Below, in pieces: positions 60,438 to 64,000 of a DNA stretch of 64,000 bases. Positions within the stretch are counted from its first letter, which is position 1, and each line of letters opens with the position of its first letter. Position numbers and translations under genes: made by a program. The notes under the pieces were generated by a model. That model saw only the letters and a list, made by a program, of their open reading frames with translations. It searched no databases and was not told where the DNA came from. This stretch comes from Oscillospiraceae bacterium (GTDB lineage: Bacteria > Bacillota > Clostridia > Oscillospirales > Ruminococcaceae), in the NCBI GenBank assembly GCA_030539275.1, contig JAUNSK010000006.1:1-64000 (forward strand), given 5' to 3'.

Positions 60438-61502
60438 ATGGAAAAGACAAAAAGAAAACACAAGGTACTAAAGGTAATCGGTATTATTTTACTTGCACTT
60501 ATTCTTATTATTGCAGTATTTCTGTGCTGCTTTGCCTATACAAATCTGAACTTTGATAAGAATAACCTTAAAAAAACATATAAAGCAGGTTTTGAAGAAA
60601 AACAAACGGTCCTTAGTGACGGTATTACGATAAATTATGCTGAAGGTCCTGACAACGGCCCGGCACTTATGCTGATTCATGGTCAGACTATGTGCTGGGA
60701 GGATTACTCAACAGTATTGCCCGGTCTTTCAGAAACTTATCATGTGTATGCTGTTGACTGTCCGGGTCACGGCGGGTCGTCATTTGACAAAACCAAGTAT
60801 ACATGTACTGCAGCAGGTGATGAACTTATTGAGTTTGCAGGCAGTGTGATCGGTGAGCATTATTGTGTAAGCGGCCTGTCATCAGGCGGAATACTTGCAG
60901 CATATATTGCAGCCAATGATTCCGGCAATGTCAGTACGGCTGTCCTTGAGGATCCTCCGTTTTTCAGTGTTACACCTGAGGCAATGAGCAATACTTTCGT
61001 CTGGAAGGACGGCTTTGAGATAATAAACAGTTATAAAAATCAGTCTCAGGAAACTGAATATGTACCTTACTATTACGCACACAGCTATATGTGGACACAG
61101 TTCGGGAACCTTGCTGATGTTCTGTCTCAGAAAGCGTCAGAGAATCCTGACAAACCATTGTGTGTCTGGTATATTCCTCATGGCTGGACACACGGTACAT
61201 ATTATATGGATACTTTTGATCTTGATTTCGGTATGGCATTTTATGACGGAACTTGGATCGATAATGCCCTGCAGGAAGAGATCCTTCAGAATATCAAATG
61301 CCCTGTAGTATATCTCAAAGCAGAGACAGCATACGGTGCTGACGGAGTTCTGTATGCTGCAAATACTGATGAGGAATCAGACAAAGTGGTAGAACTTATT
61401 GATAACTGTACCCGTATAAAGTTAAAGTCAGGCCATGATATTCATTATGAAAAGCCTAAGGAATTTATTGATTCGTTTAATATGGTTAAAGACATAGATT
61501 AA
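60438..61502 (+). CDS. Membrane-anchored alpha/beta hydrolase, AbrB-linked
   Basis: A 354-residue alpha/beta hydrolase with one N-terminal membrane segment (about 12-34) after a basic start, so the catalytic domain should be outside the cell. MLIHGQTMCWED is the oxyanion region, VDCPGHGGS follows, and the elbow SGLSSGG gives nucleophile Ser148; the base is probably His333 in SGHDIHYE. Substrate unknown. It is cotranscribed with the AbrB-type regulator from a consensus promoter, and GAGGGGA precedes the ATG. Confidence 0.85.
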   Translation: MEKTKRKHKVLKVIGIILLALILIIAVFLCCFAYTNLNFDKNNLKKTYKAGFEEKQTVLSDGITINYAEGPDNGPALMLIHGQTMCWEDYSTVLPGLSETYHVYAVDCPGHGGSSFDKTKYTCTAAGDELIEFAGSVIGEHYCVSGLSSGGILAAYIAANDSGNVSTAVLEDPPFFSVTPEAMSNTFVWKDGFEIINSYKNQSQETEYVPYYYAHSYMWTQFGNLADVLSQKASENPDKPLCVWYIPHGWTHGTYYMDTFDLDFGMAFYDGTWIDNALQEEILQNIKCPVVYLKAETAYGADGVLYAANTDEESDKVVELIDNCTRIKLKSGHDIHYEKPKEFIDSFNMVKDID

Positions 61503-61511
61503 TTAAAACAA

Positions 61512-61565
61512 AGATCCTTACCGCTCAATCAGATTTCTGATACTAAACGGTAAGGATCTGTTTTT
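61512..61565 (+). terminator. Rho-independent terminator of the AbrB-hydrolase operon
   Basis: AGATCCTTACCG at 61512-61523 pairs perfectly with CGGTAAGGATCT at 61548-61559, followed by GTTTTTAG. Confidence 0.85.
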
Positions 61566-61640
61566 AGTATACTTTTATAAGATCGTAATTTTAATCATTA
61601 GAGAAAGGCGTTTTTTAATAAAATCTCCATCACATAATAA

Positions 61641-62366
61641 TTATATACTCTCCTTTTTCTTAAGTACAACAGCAATAAAATTAAGATACCTGGTACCGCC
61701 TGCTTCTATTGCTTTTTTATCTCCCTGTGCATACTCGTTGTCACAGTCTATCCAGTCATACCAGACCTCTTCATTGCTCTGCATTTCATAAATGCTGACT
61801 GTTTGAGTGAGTTCTGAACTGCTGATAATATCCTTCCAGTAGTTTATATCGTGAATATAGTCGAGCTGTTCCGGAGTCCATGACAGAAGAAGTTCAGGCG
61901 GAATGTTGTCATGAAGATCTTTTTTCATTCCGGGTACTGCAATATAGATATATCCTCCGGGTCTTACAAACGGTGCAAGTTTTTCATCAAGGTAATGTTT
62001 GTTTCGTCCGAAATAATTATAGGAATCTGTACATACTACAGCATCAAAAGTATCATGAGCAAACGGCAGATCCTCAGCATCTGCATGTACAGGAATGATT
62101 TCGTGTGGAGTAAGCCCCATTTCATCAAAAAAATGCTTGTTGTCGGTCGGGTTGCTCCAGAGATCGGCTGCAATTACTTTGAACCCATATTCTTTTACAA
62201 GAAATACGGATGTAAGGCCCTGCCCGCTCCCGAGGTCCATAACAAGTGAGTCAGCAGGAATAAGATGATCACTGAGAAGTTCTTCTTCAAGCTTTATCGG
62301 GTTTGGTCCCATTATTTTTGAACGTATAAGTTCTTTGTCGTATTTTTTACTTCTGGTATAGATCAT
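61641..62366 (-). CDS. SAM-dependent methyltransferase
   Basis: A 241-residue class I methyltransferase with motif I VMDLGSGQGLTSVFLVKEYG, acidic motif II VIAADLW, and TFDAVVCTDSYNYFG at motif IV, then WYDWIDCDNEYA near the end. It starts within the last codons of rsgA (four-base ATGA overlap), so it is translationally coupled to it. AAGAGGAGG lies upstream. The substrate is unknown; the link to rsgA could point to a translation-related target, but this is weak. Confidence 0.85.
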   Translation of the reverse strand: MIYTRSKKYDKELIRSKIMGPNPIKLEEELLSDHLIPADSLVMDLGSGQGLTSVFLVKEYGFKVIAADLWSNPTDNKHFFDEMGLTPHEIIPVHADAEDLPFAHDTFDAVVCTDSYNYFGRNKHYLDEKLAPFVRPGGYIYIAVPGMKKDLHDNIPPELLLSWTPEQLDYIHDINYWKDIISSSELTQTVSIYEMQSNEEVWYDWIDCDNEYAQGDKKAIEAGGTRYLNFIAVVLKKKESI

Positions 62367-63442
62367 TTTGTATTCCTCCTCTTGTCATTATCCCTGATGT
62401 ATTTTCTGACGTTTTTCATTCCGCCGATTTCTTTGAACATATTACTGAGCTTTGCGTTTTCTATAGCTTTTGAATCAAGACCATTATACTGCGCTTCTCT
62501 CTTTAATCTTCTGTAATTATCGATCCTGCGTGTATCGATCACACCGTCATTAAGAGCTTTGATAACTGCACAGCCGGGTTCATTTGTATGTGTACAGTCT
62601 GAAAATCTGCACTGAGTCACAAGCTCTTCGATATCAGAAAATGCCGCCTCAACATTAGCACTGGCAATGCCTAACTCTCTCATGCCCGGGGTATCTATAA
62701 CAGCAGCACCGCAGGGAAGCGAGAACATTTCACGGCTTGTTGTCGTATGATGTCCCTTGTCAAGCTTTCCGGTTTCGTTTGTTTTCAGCAGTTCTTCTCC
62801 TGCAAGGAGATTTATGAGAGTAGACTTTCCGACTCCTGATGAACCAACAAACGATGCTGTAATTCCGGGTTTTGCAAAAGTTAGGATTTTTTCTTTTGTC
62901 CCGCTGTCAAAAGCGGATGTGACTATAACATCGCACCACTTAGCAACTCGTCTGACTTCACTGAGTTTTTCACTTGCGTCTTCACACAGATCAGATTTAG
63001 TCAGGATCACTACAGGCTGAGCACCACTGTCAAGGCCTGTCGAGATATATCTCTCAAGTCGGCTGAGATTATAGTTGTTGTTTAGTGCCATACAGATAAA
63101 TATTACATCAATGTTTGCGGCTATTACCTGTGTCTGTACATCTGTACCTGCTGCTTTGCGCATAAATATGCTTTTTCTTGAAAGAACCTTATGGATAACT
63201 GCTCTCTGAGAACCATCCGGGACCGAGACCATTACAAAATCACCGACAGCCGGATACTGAGAAAGATCAGTTGATTCATATCTCAGCTTTCCTGAGATCT
63301 CAGCAAGTATCTCACCTGATTGTGCAGCTATTCTGTACAGGCCCTTGTGCTGGGATGTTACTCTTGCCGGAGTATATTCCGGGTACATAGATGCCTCATT
63401 TTTAAAGCGCTGGGTAAAACAATAGTCGTTTATAGTATTCAA
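62363..63442 (-). CDS. rsgA: Ribosome small-subunit-dependent GTPase A
   Basis: A 359-residue circularly permuted GTPase: N-terminal OB-fold (about 25-95), GTPase domain with G4 TKSD (148-151) before G1 GSSGVGKST (200-208) and G3 DTPGMRE, then a C-terminal zinc site Cys278, Cys283, His285, Cys291 (CRFSDCTHTNEPGC). RsgA helps late maturation of the 30S subunit. The start is a TTG with GGAGG 10 bases upstream; no ATG fits. It is cotranscribed with the methyltransferase. Longer than the usual 290-300 residues because of N-terminal and inserted segments. Confidence 0.92.
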   Translation of the reverse strand: MNTINDYCFTQRFKNEASMYPEYTPARVTSQHKGLYRIAAQSGEILAEISGKLRYESTDLSQYPAVGDFVMVSVPDGSQRAVIHKVLSRKSIFMRKAAGTDVQTQVIAANIDVIFICMALNNNYNLSRLERYISTGLDSGAQPVVILTKSDLCEDASEKLSEVRRVAKWCDVIVTSAFDSGTKEKILTFAKPGITASFVGSSGVGKSTLINLLAGEELLKTNETGKLDKGHHTTTSREMFSLPCGAAVIDTPGMRELGIASANVEAAFSDIEELVTQCRFSDCTHTNEPGCAVIKALNDGVIDTRRIDNYRRLKREAQYNGLDSKAIENAKLSNMFKEIGGMKNVRKYIRDNDKRRNTK

Positions 63443-63749
63443 TTTTTATTAACCTCCGAAAATAATAAATGTAAATCTGAATATATTGGAGGTATCATCT
63501 GATATTAAATGTTTAATACCTCCGGGACTGATACTATATCCGCTGAATTTAATATATTTAACATACACTGTTCCTCCTGATTTCTAAAAATTTCAGAATG
63601 CTCTGATAAAATAATTATATCTGACCTTATAAGCTTTGTCAATTAAGGGAAAACAAAAAGACAAAAAATATAAAAAAATTACTTAAAAGCCTTTAATTTA
63701 ATAATTAAATATGTTAAAATGGTTAAATAACAAAAAATGAGGTGACATT
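63443..63749. other. Divergent region between rsgA and an ABC transporter gene
   Basis: A 307-base gap. GGAGGTAT at 63488-63495 pairs with ATACCTCC at 63516-63523 around an inner ATTAAA/TTTAAT stem, forming a hairpin of unknown role. The rest is AT-rich and holds the divergent promoters; no gene was found. Confidence 0.5.
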
Positions 63750-64000
63750 ATGGAACAAATAATCGAAATTAAGAACATCACAAAGGAATTCAAGGTCCTT
63801 AACCGACGTGAAGGCCTCAGTGGAAGTATCAGAGATCTGTTTTCAAGAAACTACAGCGCAGTGAAGGCGGTTGACAACATTTCTATGAGCATTTCACAGG
63901 GTGAGATCGTTGGTTATCTCGGACCTAACGGCGCCGGAAAATCAACAACTATAAAAATGATGACCGGCGTTCTTGAACCAACATCAGGTACTATACTTGT
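63750..64000 (+). CDS. ABC transporter ATP-binding protein, COG4586-like (partial, runs off the right edge)
   Basis: The first 83 codons of an ATPase. [20 protein letters not shown] opens it, and the insertion [20 protein letters not shown] before the first core strand is typical of the COG4586 ABC-2 ATPases. Walker [10 protein letters not shown] is present, followed by [25 protein letters not shown] precedes the ATG by 4-5 bases. Partner permeases would be expected just beyond the window. Confidence 0.85.
   Translation, partial: MEQIIEIKNITKEFKVLNRREGLSGSIRDLFSRNYSAVKAVDNISMSISQGEIVGYLGPNGAGKSTTIKMMTGVLEPTSGTIL

Overview
The window looks like chromosome of a rumen- or gut-type Ruminococcus (Clostridia, Oscillospiraceae) with a cellulosome-style fibre-degrading lifestyle. 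Evidence seen in the sequence: AT-rich DNA with strong AGGAGG ribosome binding sites, lipoproteins with Gram-positive lipoboxes, dockerin modules on four secreted proteins (an L,D-transpeptidase-like protein, a protein of unknown function, a GH10/GH43 xylanase and a pectate lyase), AraC regulators beside glycosidases, and many paralogous small membrane proteins and lipoproteins. Species cannot be fixed from sequence reading alone. No rRNA, tRNA, CRISPR array, insertion sequence or phage gene was found.

Layout. 0-12 kb: alpha/beta hydrolases, an acetyltransferase, two orphan lipoproteins, a large secreted M4 metalloprotease carrying two CBM2-like carbohydrate-binding domains, a composite pseudogene, and a TetR/membrane-protein pair. 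12-24 kb: a MATE exporter, a ketopantoate-reductase-like enzyme, a five-gene FtsX/ABC/two-component cassette, CorA, and small DUF genes. 24-28 kb: a beta-glucan locus (AraC regulator divergent from GH5-GH16). 28-34 kb: metallophosphoesterase, S66 peptidase, an XRE-PLDc_N-ABC operon resembling B. subtilis YxlEFG, and an alkyltransferase with a Cys-rich N-terminal fusion. 34-42 kb: the dockerin cluster, with a second AraC paralogue directly upstream of the GH10/GH43 xylanase. 42-51 kb: a membrane HD-GYP-like protein, a SWIM/SNF2 helicase, a tandem inverted-repeat element joined to a DUF559 endonuclease-like gene, and orphan genes. 51-57 kb: an AraC/flavin-protein pair, a three-gene ExbB/ExbD-like membrane motor, and a dockerin pectate lyase. 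57-64 kb: iron alcohol dehydrogenase, methyltransferases, AbrB-hydrolase pair, RsgA and the start of an ABC ATPase.

How the genes may work together: the plant-fibre enzymes (xylan, beta-1,3/1,4-glucan, pectin) are either dockerin-borne for cellulosome assembly or lipid-anchored (GH16), with a cytoplasmic GH5 placed to cut imported oligosaccharides. The two paralogous AraC proteins sit where each could control its adjacent glycosidase. The most unusual items are the ExbB-like protein followed by two different ExbD-like single-pass proteins in an organism expected to lack an outer membrane, and the DUF559 gene whose ribosome binding site lies inside the end of a repeated element.
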